DNA of 64,000 bases from Apophysomyces variabilis (lineage: Eukaryota > Mucoromycota > Mucoromycetes > Mucorales > Mucoraceae). Both the position numbers and the translations under genes were made by a program. The notes beneath the pieces are model-generated. The model did not search any database. It was given only the letters and a program-made list of their open reading frames with translations, and was not told the origin of the DNA. The stretch lies in NCBI GenBank assembly GCA_002749535.1, contig MZZL01000138.1, forward strand, positions 527,902 through 591,901. Direction: 5' to 3'. Below, piece by piece: positions 39,088-57,938 of the stretch (positions within the stretch are counted from its first letter, which is position 1; every line of letters begins with the position of its first letter).

Positions 39088-40942
39088 ATGGAACTTGAAC
39101 CTGATCATGAATTCCGCTTCGAAGTGGAATTCGGTACCAAGGTACAAATCAAGGTAATGTGCCAATCTCTTTAAGTTATCTGCTGGGTCCAATACAACAA
39201 TAAAAGATTGTTTACACTCTGCCGCTGCCTGATACTGACATTTTGTTTCCTATTATTTCTGCCTATCCACTCGTTTACTTTGCATTATTTTGCTTTCATT
39301 TCTTTTTTACTGCTGTCCATGCAGCTTCTCAAAGGAACGGCTGAAATATTCGGCACAGAATTAGCCATAGGCGTCGATTATACGTTTAGTGGGCGCAAGG
39401 CTGCCGTATATACCTGGCATGGTTGTACATTGCAAATATCCTTTTTTTTTTCTCTCATTTACCATAAATGTGACGATCGCGATGCATTGGAGAGCAATGA
39501 ATGCTCAGGGCCCGTGCCAATTAGTATCACCGCCGTGTCTGATACTGTTGGTAAAAGGGAAACGTGAAAAAAAAGGAGTGAATATATTATCTTTAACCGT
39601 TATATACGTCAAAGGAGAATTCTTAGTTGAATATACAGCCAACGAGACGCCGATGACGAGTTACCTTAATACGCATTTGGCTCTTCAACAAATAAGACAA
39701 TCTGCCTCACAAGCCAAGGAGCAGGGTCCAAGGGTAAGTATCTACTTCTTCTGGAAGCAATATCGCCTAAAAACTATTTGACGTTTGTCAAAAGGTCCTG
39801 GTTGTCGGACCACATGATGTAGGAAAGACATCCTTATGTAAAATGCTGGTGAGCTATGCTTTACGACAAGGCGAGAAACCGTTGTATGTGTCGTTAGATA
39901 CATCGGAGGTAAGATAAAATGGCTCTATTAAGGTACCGTTCAGGCATTGAGGAGGCTTCACCAGGGTTCTATTACAATGCCAGGGACAGTGACAGCTACA
40001 ACAATCAGCCATATTATTGATGTTGAAGAAGGATTTGGTTCTTCAGCAACTACTGCAGCTTCTATGGGCTCAACAACAATGCCATTAGCATATTACTATG
40101 GTTACGAAAGCCCCGCAGAAAATGTTAAGCTTTACAAGCTTATTGTTTCTCGACTGGCTCATGCAGTGAAATGTCGTCTGGCGGCAGACGATGAAAGCCG
40201 TAGAGCAGGCTATATTATAGACACATCAGGGCTGATTGATCACGTTGGATATGACCTTATACAACATGCCATCGAAGAATTTTCTGGTAAGCGGATCTTA
40301 ACAAGAGACCCAATTGTAATAACTTATAATTTTTCTTTACCTTTAGTAAACGTTGTGGTTGTACTTGGTCATGAACGTTTATACAGTGATATGACGAAGA
40401 TCTTAAAAGGACGAGAGAGTATTTCCGTTGTGAAGCTTGCAAAATCCGGAGGCGTTGTGGAACGAGATCGCCAATTTAAACTTCAGCTGCAGCGCAGTAA
40501 AATTCAAGAGTACTTCTATGGTACTCCGAAATGCGAGCTGTCGCCCTATTCCATGCTTATCAATTTCAGTGACATCAGTGTGTGGAGAGTAGGAGAAACT
40601 ACAGCACCTTCATCAGCACTTCCTATCGGCATGGAAAATACCGCTAACGAAACGCAGATCGTCAAAGTGGAGAGCTTTGATATGTGCTTGCATTCCGTCA
40701 TGGCAATTCTAAACGCCGACACAGCAGAGCATGAAAGCAAACTGCTTGAGCGTAATGTCACTGGATTTATCTACGTGTAAGTCAACGAGGCTACTGATGT
40801 TATGACTGGGCCTAAAATAATGAGATAATATAGTTCAGACGTGGACGAAGAGAAACAAAAGATGACCATCCTTTCCCCGTCACCAGGACGACTTCCACGC
40901 CGCCATTTATTAATGGGATCGTTCAAATGGATGGAGGCATAA
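39088..40942 (+). CDS. CLP1: mRNA cleavage/polyadenylation factor Clp1 (polynucleotide kinase family)
   Basis: Seven exons: join(39088..39153, 39325..39435, 39608..39733, 39795..39908, 39965..40286, 40347..40776, 40834..40942), 425 residues, equal to human CLP1. N-terminal beta domain: FRFEVEFGTKVQIKLLKGTA, EIFGTELA and YTWHGCTLQ. Central P-loop: VLVVGPHDVGKTS (Walker A 106-114), with DTSEGSITMPG and AKSGGVVERDRQF. C-terminal domain: PIGMENTANET and LLMGSFKWMEA. Clp1 is a subunit of cleavage factor IA that binds ATP and tethers Pcf11; in animals it is also an RNA 5'-kinase in tRNA splicing. Exon 2 to exon 3 cannot be joined with GT-AG sites; an AT-AC intron with U12-type signals joins them exactly at the conserved CTLQ|VKGEF boundary. 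A short upstream exon before ATG 39088 is possible. Confidence 0.94.
39436..39607 (+). other. U12-type AT-AC intron in CLP1
   Basis: This 172-nt intron begins ATATCCTTT, identical to the U12 5' splice-site consensus, and ends TATAC. A branch-site-like TTATCTTTAACC sits with its presumed branch A at about 39596, 11 nt from the 3' end, within the narrow window used by the minor spliceosome. Removing it joins two exons in phase 0 and restores the conserved Clp1 sequence. No GT-AG pair in the interval gives an acceptable protein. It is longer than the typical 45-65 nt introns around it. Confidence 0.85.
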
Positions 40943-41414
40943 ATTAGCACTTGAGCATATCGCCCACCGCATTTTAAACGACTCTGCATATCCAAATACA
41001 ATTATCTACTCCTTGTATCATTTTTCCATTAAAAAAACATTGAAACCCTGCGTACAAGGTTTGCGACAACATCTGTGCCATCCAGTCACTTATTCAACCC
41101 TTATAAGAATTGCTGCAGAAAATATATTCTGCAAAAAGGAATTTCTTGTTCTGCATCACTATGCCAGAAAACAGATATTGGTGTGGCAGTTTTAGTGGAA
41201 ATACCCTGCTGTCTTTCTTAGAATGGATTAAGAAACATATGCTCATTTGCACAGATTGGTTTATATAACTGATGGTTTATTATGACGGGTTGGGAAAAAG
41301 ACCATTTACAGAGGCACGGATGTTTATCCCATATCAAGAATCTGCGGGGTTGCCGACAAGCCGCTCAGGGCATTTCGGGCAAAGGCGTGTGACCACTGCT
41401 CATGTTCCCGAATC
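40943..41414. other. Intergenic, CLP1 3' flank and RhoGAP promoter
   Basis: About 470 bp between two plus-strand genes. The first part should hold the CLP1 polyadenylation region. A frame opening at 41272 is not needed for the RhoGAP model, but an upstream non-coding or short coding exon cannot be ruled out. Confidence 0.4.
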
Positions 41415-44178
41415 ATGGTTCAGTACCTCATTGCTGTGTGGGATTATACTGCAGAGGGAGAATTCGAACTCTCGTTCAAGCAAGGCGATAGAATAAAGCT
41501 GCTCGAGAAACATAATGATGACTGGTAAGCAACTTTGTTCTCGTTTGTGTGCACGCAACTCACCGCTTTGTCGTTAGGTGGGAAGGTTTGTAAAAGCAGC
41601 ATCCTATTTCCAGACAGCTGAATCATCATCCATTACTTAGGCGAGCTGAATGACGAGATTGGCTTTTTTCCTGCGAACAGAATTCGAATAGAAACGGAGC
41701 AAGGTAGGAAGTATTGTAGAGACAGTAGCCATTTGTTTTAGTAATTTTGTGTTCATCCTAGAGTCTCAAAATGCAAATCACGAACTACAACAACGGCAGC
41801 AGCAACAGCAACAGCAACAGCAACGGCAACAACAACAACAACAACAGCAGCAGCAGCAGCAAACGCTCTTAGTGGATATAGATCAAGAGGTAGGCGCACT
41901 GAGTGCCTTTGCAAAACGTGGACAAAGAAAAATTGAATCAGAGAAGCAGCATCATGAACCTGAGAGCATCGCATTTACGAATTCTGCAAGTACACCGGCA
42001 ACTATACAACAATTACCAGCCGATAATATGCTTGGGATCATTAATAATACTGAGCATAATCAGTCGCAACTAATTGACGTGACAACACCGTCTTCTCAGG
42101 AGAAAAGCGCACTCTCAAACCTAGATCCTTATGCAGGCATCGCATCAGAACATGTCAAAGACACAATACTTGTCGATGTTTCAGGGGACCCGAGTAACCT
42201 TCCTGAAGGGTGGAAACATACTTATGGTTCGTTCGGCTTTTCAGCGAACTAGTCTAATCAATCTGGTTGCTGACAGATGAGGACGGCACGATCTACTATT
42301 TCAATGAACATACTGGGGAATCTCGCTGGGAGAGGCCGGATGAAAGTGTGCTTTTATCACCTGCAGATGACATCGGTTTGCGCTTTGAGAGCATGGCATT
42401 ACAACATCCAGAGGATTTGGAATCAATCCATGAAGGTTTACAGAAACTAAGCCCTGACGAATTGAAGAAACTTGTAATTCCTAAGAAAACCAGTAGCTCG
42501 TTTCAGCAAGCTAAACAAGATGATATTTTAGGAGTATGACCAGCTGCAAGCTGACTGGATCCGGCAGCAAGGATTGGTCCAAATGAAGATGAAAGCTGAA
42601 AAAGAAGATGGCGGCAAATTAAGTTCTTGGAAAGTGTATTATGCCGTCTTGTCCAATGGGTTCCTACTTCTATACAAGGAGAATATCAGAGCAAAAGTAA
42701 GGAGATCCATACGTTGAAACAGGAGAACTTATGGAATCGATGAAGAAACCGCCAAAGCCGTTATTGCCTGTTGGAAGTTTTGACCTTGACTGCTGCCAGA
42801 TTGAACCAGCGGGAAAGCAAGACACGAGGAGAAAATATGTTTTTCTGATTACTACCCCTACCAAAGTTAAAATATATATCCAGACCGCTGGCGAAAAGGA
42901 TTTTTCCATTTGGTTAGATGCTATTATGCGTGAACTGATTGCCAGAAGAGAAGGACAACGCGAAGTAAGCATTTGCCGGATCTACAAAAGTCATTAACCT
43001 AACCGTGACATAACTAGGACACTGGTAAACCAAAAGGGATTCTAAATGTAGGATCCTAATATTCTTGTTTTGTTGCTTAGCAATATTACGCCTATTACGT
43101 TCGCTGACATCTGACTCGAAGCAAATGAAAGTTAATAGAAAGCTAGGTATTACATCATTTATGGAACCAGGGTTCGAGATATACCCGTTTAACCATACTA
43201 TTAGATCTAGATGATAAAGATCGAAAGCATCTAGCGGAAAAACCCAAGCATCGTCATTGGTTTTCAAAATCGGGTCGTGGAAGCGAAAAGTTGGCGGTAC
43301 AATCTGCCTCTGAGCAACCAGGATCTTCGACAGGTAAAGACTACTGGTACGATGGATTTGATATCAATCCACTCTGATTAGGGAATGATGTCTTTGGTGG
43401 ATTTCTGCGTTTGAACAGTCAAGGAAACGTTCCGTCTATCGTCAGTCTTTGCATTAAGGAAGTAGAAAAAAGAGGTACCCGTTCTATAATAGTAGGGAGT
43501 GATTCTCATTAATCGGTGGTCAGGCATGGAATCGGTTGGTATATACCGTCTATCTGGTCCTGCGTCAACAATTCAGAAATACCGTTCGATATTTAATCGC
43601 AGTAAGTCTAAGACCCTGCGTGAATTAACGTCCGATTAAACGACTGCCGGCATTAGATGAACCTGTATCATTTGCGGACGAGCATGATATCAATGTGATG
43701 ACAGGCTTACTAAAATTATATTTAAGAGAGCTCAAGAACCCATTATTAACTTATGAATATTATGATTGGTTTATTGAGGCTGCACGTACGTTTTTTCGAC
43801 GGATCGGCAGTGAGATTATGGTTGTTTAGGCATTAACTTTTTTTTCTAGGAATACCCGATTATGATGAGCGGATGTTCCGCATAAAATCCATCATTCACG
43901 TCCTTCCAAAACCCCATTATATTGTATTGGAGTACTTGATGCGACACTTGAACCGCGTAACAATGTACAGCGAATTCAACAAAATGGAAGCATCCAATTT
44001 AGCGCTGATTTTCTCCGTTGGGCTACTACGATCTTCATCAGAAAACTTAAGCAGCATTATGCATGCCGATTTACACAACAAGATTATCGAGGCAATTATC
44101 CAGCAAGTAGACTGGTTCTTTGAAATCGACGATGAAGATGGTCTGGAGAGAGAGCCACTGACAGGTGGCATAGAATAA
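41415..44178 (+). CDS. SH3-WW-PH-RhoGAP multidomain GTPase-activating protein
   Basis: Thirteen exons: join(41415..41524, 41578..41585, 41641..41703, 41762..42226, 42277..42473, 42532..42696, 42746..42964, 43122..43146, 43205..43333, 43382..43474, 43524..43601, 43657..43785, 43850..44178), 669 residues. SH3 (1-58: AVWDYTAEGEFELSFKQGD ... DDWWEGEL ... GFFPANRI), a poly-Gln stretch (about 70-94), WW (about 207-236: LPEGWKHTYD ... YYFNEHTGESRWERP), PH (about 290-405) and RhoGAP (about 461-660: VFGGFLRL, VPSIVSLCIKEVEKRG, GIYRLSG with the arginine finger near 500, LKLYLRELKNPLLTYE, EASNLALIFSVGLL). The order matches animal ARHGAP9/12/15/27. It should switch off a Rho/Rac/Cdc42 GTPase at membranes, with the PH domain binding phosphoinositides. 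Exon 2 is 8 nt. The join around exons 7-9 is tentative. Confidence 0.88.
41788..41862 (+). repeat. CAG/CAA repeat coding poly-Gln
   Basis: Twenty-five codons, 23 Gln (mixed CAA and CAG) and 2 Arg, inside the RhoGAP gene between the SH3 and WW domains. The codon mix lowers slippage, but the stretch is likely to vary in length between strains. Confidence 0.9.
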
Positions 44179-44336
44179 GTCTATTATTATTTTTATAGTC
44201 ACGAGATAAAAAGTTCGACGAACGTAGACGCAAGTTTCTTTTCTCTTTTTTTCTTTGGCTGTACAAACCAGGAACAGCACATTTTACATTGATAGTTTTC
44301 CTATACTACTCCTAGGAAGGAATTTGTTAGAGAGTA

Positions 44337-46248
44337 TTACGCAGAGTAGTCTTGCCATCCCTAGGAATAACATGTATTAAAAAATAGTAGAGACCCGATA
44401 GGAAGCATACCACTTTGTCCAGCTTATCCACCTTGCGCATCACTTCAGCTTCCATCCTCTGCATGTATGCATCCATTTTTTCCAGTACGCTAGGTATAGA
44501 GGCTCCCAGAATTCGGATAGCAAGCAATGCTGCATTGGTGCTATTATTGATCGCCACGGTAGCTACTGGGATACCGCGCTGAAGAGGCAAAGGAAAGAAA
44601 GGGACAAAAACAGTGAGTTACGTTTGCACATCCTGTGATTGAGACATACCGGCATTTGAACAATACTGTGAAGAGAATCCACACCGTCCAAAGAACTGCC
44701 TTTGACCGGGACGCCAATCACTGGAAGAGGGGTCATGGCAGCCACCATACCTGGAAGGTGAGCAGCGCCGCCCGCACCGGCAATGATGGCCATAAGACCT
44801 CGTTTCGCTGCGGATTGGGCGTATTCGACCATACGCATTGGCGTGCGATGTGCAGAAACAATGGATAATTCAAAAGGAATACCAAAGTCTTTCAGGATCT
44901 GAGCGCCCACTTTCATTACGGGAAGATCAGAGTCGGACCCCATAATGATACCAACCAAAGGTCTTAATGATAATGGTCGCTCCACATCCGGCTCAATGGC
45001 CTTCAAGATAGGTTTGATGCGCTCCTGGACCTGCATCATGGACTCTCCCACAACAGTGATATGACCCATCTTGCGACCAGCCCTGCAAGCTTTCTTGCCA
45101 TATAAGTGTATCGTCGTACCGTCAGTCACTAATGCTTCTTGACATGGCTTGTAACATTCTTCCATGCTCTCGGATACACCCAAGACGTTGACCATGATAG
45201 AAGCTGGGACCTTCATAGAAGTCGATCCCAAAGGCATGTCGAGGATAGCCCGCATATGGTTTTCATACTGCGAGGTTTCGCAGGCTTCGATTGTATAATG
45301 GCCAGAATTGTGCGGACGTGGGGCAATTTCGTTCAAGAGGATTTCACCTTTGTGAGAGAAAAGGTGAGCATGTGGCGCCAACTCTCAGCTCTATGTTTTC
45401 CTATTTACCATCTTCCATCACGAACATCTCTACACCGAAAACGCCTGCACCAGGGAAAGTCTTGATAGCATCCATGGCAATAGTTTGTGCCCGTCGCAAA
45501 ACAGCACCATCCACTTGGGCGGGAGCAATGACCAAATGACAAATGCTGTGTTTATGAATTGTTTCCACCACAGGGTACGCGCGGACCTCACCGTTTGCGC
45601 GACGGACTACCATCACAGCGAGCTCTTTCGTAAACGGAGCCCATTTTTCGGCATACAATGGCGTCTTCGAAAGAGTCGCAACAGCATTCTTCACGTCCTC
45701 TTCTGATTTCACGACATAGTTACCGCGACCGTCGTAAGCAAGCGTCTTGGACTTCAGCATGAAGGGGTATCCGAATTTCTTGCCAGCGGCATAGACAGCG
45801 TCCAGATCTGTGGTCTCCACATAGTCGGCCACCGGGATGTTGTGTGCCGTCAAATGCTTCTTTTGAACATATTTGTCCTGGATGGTCTTTACGGTTGCCG
45901 CCGAAGGATGCACCTCTACCTTGCCTTCCTTTTCGATCGCTTCGAGCACTTCTGTGTTCACGTGCTCAATTTCGACGGTAAGAACGTCCACCTTGCTCGC
46001 AAGTTCGCGAATTTTGGCAGGATCATTAAAAGCACCAAGAATATGCGATTGCGTTGCTTCTATTTGTTTCGCAGGTGCGTCTGCAGGCGCATCAAGTACA
46101 ATCACTTCGAGATTCAGACGTGACGCCGCCTCCACCATCATACGACCCAATTGGCCACCTGAACGGGAAGATCAGTTATAGAGCATTGTGTACTGTTGCG
46201 ATTTTTCGTGCTCTCACCTCCAAGAATGCCTACTTTCTTGCTGTTCAT
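44337..46248 (-). CDS. ADE2: Phosphoribosylaminoimidazole carboxylase (AIR carboxylase), PurK-PurE fusion
   Basis: Five exons: complement(44337..44360, 44411..44578, 44650..45347, 45409..46158, 46218..46248), 556 residues. It is the fungal two-domain enzyme: an N-terminal ATP-grasp PurK-like part ([13 protein letters not shown] at 6-18, [29 protein letters not shown] and [11 protein letters not shown]) and a C-terminal PurE-like mutase ([13 protein letters not shown] about 393-405, SAHRTP 425-430, [11 protein letters not shown]). It converts AIR to CAIR in the sixth step of purine synthesis; loss in yeasts causes red pigment. The last exon is only 24 nt and gives the conserved GWQDYSA end. 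Its stop lies 158 bp from the convergent RhoGAP stop. Confidence 0.97.
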
Positions 46249-46613
46249 TCTTTGCTTTGACAAGCTCTTTCCTGCAATGAAAAGGGTGAAACGGGGAAGA
46301 ACGTGGGGTTTCTTGCACTAAAAGATCTAGGTAAAAGATTCATCCGCTGTTGTTGAATAAGCGCTCAGACTAAAAAAAAATCGATGGTGACTCACATCCT
46401 CGGAGAATCAGCGAGGAAAGAATTAAACTCGAACTTCTCCGTCAAACTGCTATAGAAACCGAATTATTATAGTCAAGGTTGCATAGGAACCATATCCTTG
46501 ATATTCGTCCAAAGACGAGTTCATTTTCAATCAATGAAAATCTGTATTTTGCGAAAAAGAAAATGGTTCAATCTGCTGATTTATATGTTTTGTTGTGTAA
46601 AGTCTAAAGATTC
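46249..46613. other. Intergenic, ADE2 promoter and PanK 3' flank
   Basis: A 365-bp gap between two minus-strand genes, presumably carrying the ADE2 promoter. There is a run of 9 A at 46372-46380 but no clear TATA box or known factor site that I can assert. Confidence 0.4.
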
Positions 46614-48367
46614 CTAGTCTTCGATCTGATCTTCGGATCGAAGTTCAACATTAGTCTGCTCCAAAACACCATATACGCGACTTGGATTAGCACTGATATC
46701 GGGTTTGAAGTTCTCGGAATAAGAGAACGAGTGTCTTGCTTTTCGGATTGGTTTATGCTTGAGAAACTACAAGTATAGAATAAGAATTCGGTTTTATGTT
46801 ATAGATAAATATGCATACAGCGCCTGTTGCTCCCAAATGGCCTTCGTGCCTCAGAAAGAGGGCTTTCATTTCACCTTTAGACCAAAAGTCAATGGCATAG
46901 GACAATGTATTCATCGTAATGGGATGGCCTGCAATTTGGGATAAGATAATCATATCATTTGCTGGTAACACCTCCTATATACCCCGAATAAAGCATCCAC
47001 CAAAATATATTCTTTTTAATTGATGTTGCTGTGCATTGAGGTATGCAATTTGTCCAATGTTATTACTGTTCCATGTTAGAAACGCTCATTATCAGAATCA
47101 ATTTATAGTACCTGACCATGAACAAGAGGCTTTTGGCAATGTCTGCAGAAGCAAAACTTCCCTGTGATTGTCGTACGCCTTTTTTGAACACTTTCCCAAA
47201 GCTTGACGCTATTCGTGTTGATTTCAATCCAAGTTTGGTATAGTCTGAGCCATATATATCTCCAACCATCAAATCTACGTTTCTGTTATCACCTTCCTTA
47301 GACATTTCCAGCATATCTGGCAATACATAGTTAATCACACAGAAACGTCCCTAAGCTCTTTCTTACCGTCGAATGATTGCGCGTCTGTCAGCATTGACAG
47401 TAAACCCCACAAGGTCCCACCACCCAGCTACATTGCATCAACAAATCAGTAAGACATCATAATTATTTACGTCACGGTTGTGCCCACCGATGTGCCGCTA
47501 ATACGAGAAAATTCGTCAGGGCCGGTCACCTTCAGGATGCTAGCCGTTGGTTGGTCGGGGTGAGTGACCCATAGTTCAATTCTTTTCCCCTGTGGCAAGT
47601 TGTTGTCTTTATCCTTACCTAACCCCGGATCCAATATTGACAAGCTACATAGATATCAACACCCAAAGTGGAAGACAGTAAAGTCCGGTTACCATGTATG
47701 GGTATATGTCCTTTGTTTTCTCCTCAAACCGCATCGGATCGGCAACTTGCTCATTATAGGTAAACACCTCGTAGGGTATCTCCGTAATAAAGAAATTGAG
47801 GCCTACACACGTTGAACTTACATGTTCGGTATCCAGCGCCGCTTCATAATGCTTATACCTGTAATGAGACATTCCATTTCATCTTCTTTTTGCACAGTTA
47901 CACCCGGAAGCCTCTTCGAGAACTTGTCATAGTAAAGATGAGCACCTCCACCAGTAGCTTTGAGAACCTGCTCCACGCCTGGCGGTGAGAGGTGCCGAGC
48001 ATCGGCAACCAGTTCGGCGATAAAATCAATACACTCGTCAATATGCTCAGTCTCAAACTTCTTAAAGTGCAATCGGCCTCCCTTGCGATCGGCAGCAGAA
48101 GTAAAATAAACGATCTTTGCTAACGAGCCACCAATCTGCGTTGAAAGTGGTCAGTGCTTTAAGAAAAGAGGTCTAATACGGTAGTATTACATCGACGGCG
48201 ATCTGCGACACGTGCTCAGTTTGATTGGGCAGGACGATGTCTCTTGTCTCATGGGCAGCAAACAGTGCCTCTGACACGGAAGCCCCTACAACGTTCATGG
48301 CGATGAAAGGCGGAGACAGCGTTCGATTTTCTGAAGCGTGCGACCCCAACTTCTGAAAATCTGTCAT
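46614..48367 (-). CDS. CAB1: Pantothenate kinase, eukaryotic type
   Basis: Ten exons: complement(46614..46766, 46819..46928, 46983..47065, 47112..47316, 47367..47427, 47488..47539, 47619..47644, 47693..47802, 47859..48135, 48191..48367), 417 residues. Family blocks: [15 protein letters not shown] (phosphate-binding loop, about 56-70), [91 protein letters not shown] and [14 protein letters not shown]. It phosphorylates pantothenate, the first and usually limiting step of coenzyme A synthesis, and belongs to the fumble/PanK-II fold group. The 51-residue C-terminal exon ends beyond the core in a polar tail. The symbol follows the yeast orthologue name. Confidence 0.95.
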
Positions 48368-48582
48368 TTTCGGACTTTTAAATACTTCGAGGGAATTCCT
48401 CAAAGGAACAGACTTTTGGACAACACAAAGCTATATTCCGTCTTGCTTTAGCCGTGCTTATGATCCTCAACGCTATACAGTGCACATACATATCATTGCA
48501 CCTTTTGCAAAAGACTGGCACACATTCATCCAAAATAAGATTTAAACCCAATTTACCATAGCCGAAAATTACTAAGCAGCTT

Positions 48583-55286
<6,704 letters not shown>

Positions 55287-56266
55287 GAACGGGGTCTAGC
55301 GAGAATTGCTCGAAACACAAAAAGATCGCAAACGACAATTTTATTCAGTGAAACTTTTTCGGACACGACATTTATGGTACCGAAATTTGACACCACGGAT
55401 TCACCAGATTCGTAACTATTTGCCGTTGATAGACAAGAGAATAATCTTTGAATCATTAAAGACTGAACTATGTATGGCTGCTAGTAAGTACAAGGCTTCT
55501 TGTTCTCGCTTCTATTGATTCATTGGAGGAATTGCTTACCTTTTATGTATCTGTCAGTATACATTCTATGAACAAAGGTGGCCTTTGTTTTGATTGTGGA
55601 ACGATCTAGAAGCGGAGAGATTGTGTTTTTGGATATATCCGTCATAGACAAGCGCCTCAGCTCATAGACTAATGCTTTCTAGTGAGAGCAGTTATCCAAG
55701 GACAAAAAAGATACCTGTGCATGCAGCCCAAATTGTGTTAATTATTTCCAACGACGCAAATCATCTACTGTAGATCCAAAGAAAACTACGTTTTAAACTC
55801 TTACTTCTTTTCCCACAAGCAGCTATCGGAGAAACTGGGGCTGACAATCTATATGAGATGAATTCGTTTCTGCTCATTTTTTAGCCTATAAGGCCTATGT
55901 CTCGAAGCATCTACTTGCCTACATGTTTTCCTGCCTCATATTCGGTAGATATAGGCCAATTTTACCCCTTTCCACACAATATCACTCTTCTCGATAGCTT
56001 TAAGTCCTCGACAAGTGTTGTATTAGCCCGACTGCTCCTGCAGATGCACTCGTTAAACGGGCGAACTCACGAAACTAATTGCCTCTTGTCCTAAAAAGCT
56101 AGGATAAATTCACAAAGAGCTCGTTGCTAGTCATGCACCATCCCACGAAACATTCTGTTTGATGGAATTTATCAAAAATTAGTATTACTAAAGTGAAATA
56201 AAAATGTATATGTAGGAATTAGGGAGAGAGCTACGGATGACATGCTAAATAATAATATGCGGGTAG
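55287..56266. other. Intergenic, WDR81 promoter side and MFS 3' flank
   Basis: About 980 bp. Small frames overlap on both strands, but none fits either gene. An untranslated first exon of the BEACH gene could lie here. Confidence 0.4.
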
Positions 56267-57938
56267 TTAATGGTTTTCAGTAAAACCACTCCATTTCCTT
56301 AATTTTTCTCCCCAGACAACTAGGAAGAATAAGACGATCATTGAAAGCCATGACAAAGCGGCAAGTAGCACGGTCGTGTAACCAGGACCAATGGCTGCAA
56401 CTAGTGGGTTCGCCACAAGTGTAAGGATGCAAGCCATGACCATTCGTACGAGGTTGCCTGTTGCAGCTGCTGAGGCACTTTCACCCGGCATAGCATCTAC
56501 CAGATATGCTGATGTGGCGGTCAATATTTGATTCATTCCAAAGCACTGCAAGCCAAATCCAACGATAGCCCCCCACACGGATAGTTTTCGTTCAGTGATC
56601 CAACCAAAGAGCAATTGACCTGCAGGCATGAATATTAACCCGGCGGGCCAAAGATTTACCGTTAAGCGGTCTTCGACAAGGGGACTTCCCCTTCTTTTTC
56701 TTGATTGTAACAGTAAACGATCGGAAACGTATCCATTAAAGATAGTCGCAAGCGTGTTTCCTACACCAGCACCTAGAAAACTCAAGCCTAATATTGGAAG
56801 AAAATTAGATATCAGGCACATTCTCTAGACTCTTCACCTGTTTGCCACGAGTTGAATCCATAATTCGCTTCATAAATATCGGGAATAATAGTTTCTACCG
56901 CGAACATAGCACCAAAGGCGACGCCACTCACGAAGGACGCCATAAATACGAATGGATGACGGAGCATGAGAAAAGGAGTAAATAAGTTCAATTTACGCCT
57001 GTTGCCGTCAGTTGTATAGACCGTGTCGCTAGAGTCCCTATCGATCACAGTGGCATGGCTGTCCCTTTGTTTTTCGTAGTGTGTCTTGGTAGGTAACTGA
57101 ACATCAAATCTGTTTGCGTCTCGGTATGTTTCCGGCAAAGTGAAGAAGCACAGGAGAGATATGAAAGCACCAAAAGCAAAACAGAACAGAAATGCTGCTC
57201 GCCAACTTTCTTGGCTCATGATAAGAAATCCGCCAATAATAGGACCTGATACGATTCGATGAATCTCTTATGTACCGTAAAACAAAGCAACCCCGTTACC
57301 AGTCAAAGGACCGATGAATAGGCCAAAAAAGAATTTCCCAAAAGCTGCTCCTCGCTGCTCAATTGGATAACAATCCTAAGATATTTACGTTTGGTGGTCA
57401 TTTTTTCTGTCAGTCAAAAAGAATTGCATTCTACTTACAGCGATAGCTCCTGCACCTACAGCTTGCCCACATGAAGAACCAATAGACTGAACACAACGTA
57501 AAACCACCAATGCCCAGATGTTATTTACAAATGATGAACCAAGAGAAGCAGCAGTGAATATAAACACTGATATAATCAGTGGAAAACGGCGCATGCGATA
57601 ATAATCTGACAATGATGCCCAAAAAACAGGGGCAATTCCCAAGAAGAGAACGAACAAGGCGGCTGTTAAGGTTGTTGCTATTGGAGTGGCGTGTAAATCT
57701 TCTGTAATGGTTGGTATACCTTTACGCTAGGATATCAGCATTATGTAATGATGAGCACATCCAGCAAAAAATTACCAGGAAAGTAAATAGTGCTTGAAAA
57801 TCCAGGGATGGAGGCAACCAATCCTAAGCATACTAGGATGATACCTTTTGTCCTGGAACTTAATGAACGTGGATCATCCTCAACAGGTGGTCGTATTAGT
57901 AGTCGTGATAAAATCGTTTCCTTCAAGCTAGATAACAT
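56267..57938 (-). CDS. MFS drug:H+ antiporter-like transporter (DHA1/Qdr type)
   Basis: Five exons: complement(56267..56787, 56838..57245, 57300..57375, 57439..57719, 57776..57938), 482 residues. About twelve membrane helices in two bundles separated by a charged loop (THYEKQRDSHATVIDRDSS). The first bundle has VASIPGFSSTIYFPGIPTI, the motif-A loop WASLSDYYRMRRFPL, GSSCGQAVGAGAIADCYP and EQRGAAFGKFFFGLFIGPLT-GPIIGG, which are typical of fungal DHA1 multidrug/polyamine exporters (Qdr, Tpo, Dtr groups). It should export small organic compounds by H+ exchange at the plasma membrane or vacuole; the substrate is unknown. The start ATG 57938 gives a 50-residue cytosolic N-terminus; the frame has no earlier ATG. 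Confidence 0.9.

Noticed and set aside
39389..39781. A 130-codon frame running through the CLP1 intron as an alternative protein
   Set aside because: Its first half is out of frame with the CLP1 exon before it and lacks Clp1 conservation; the AT-AC intron explains the region better.
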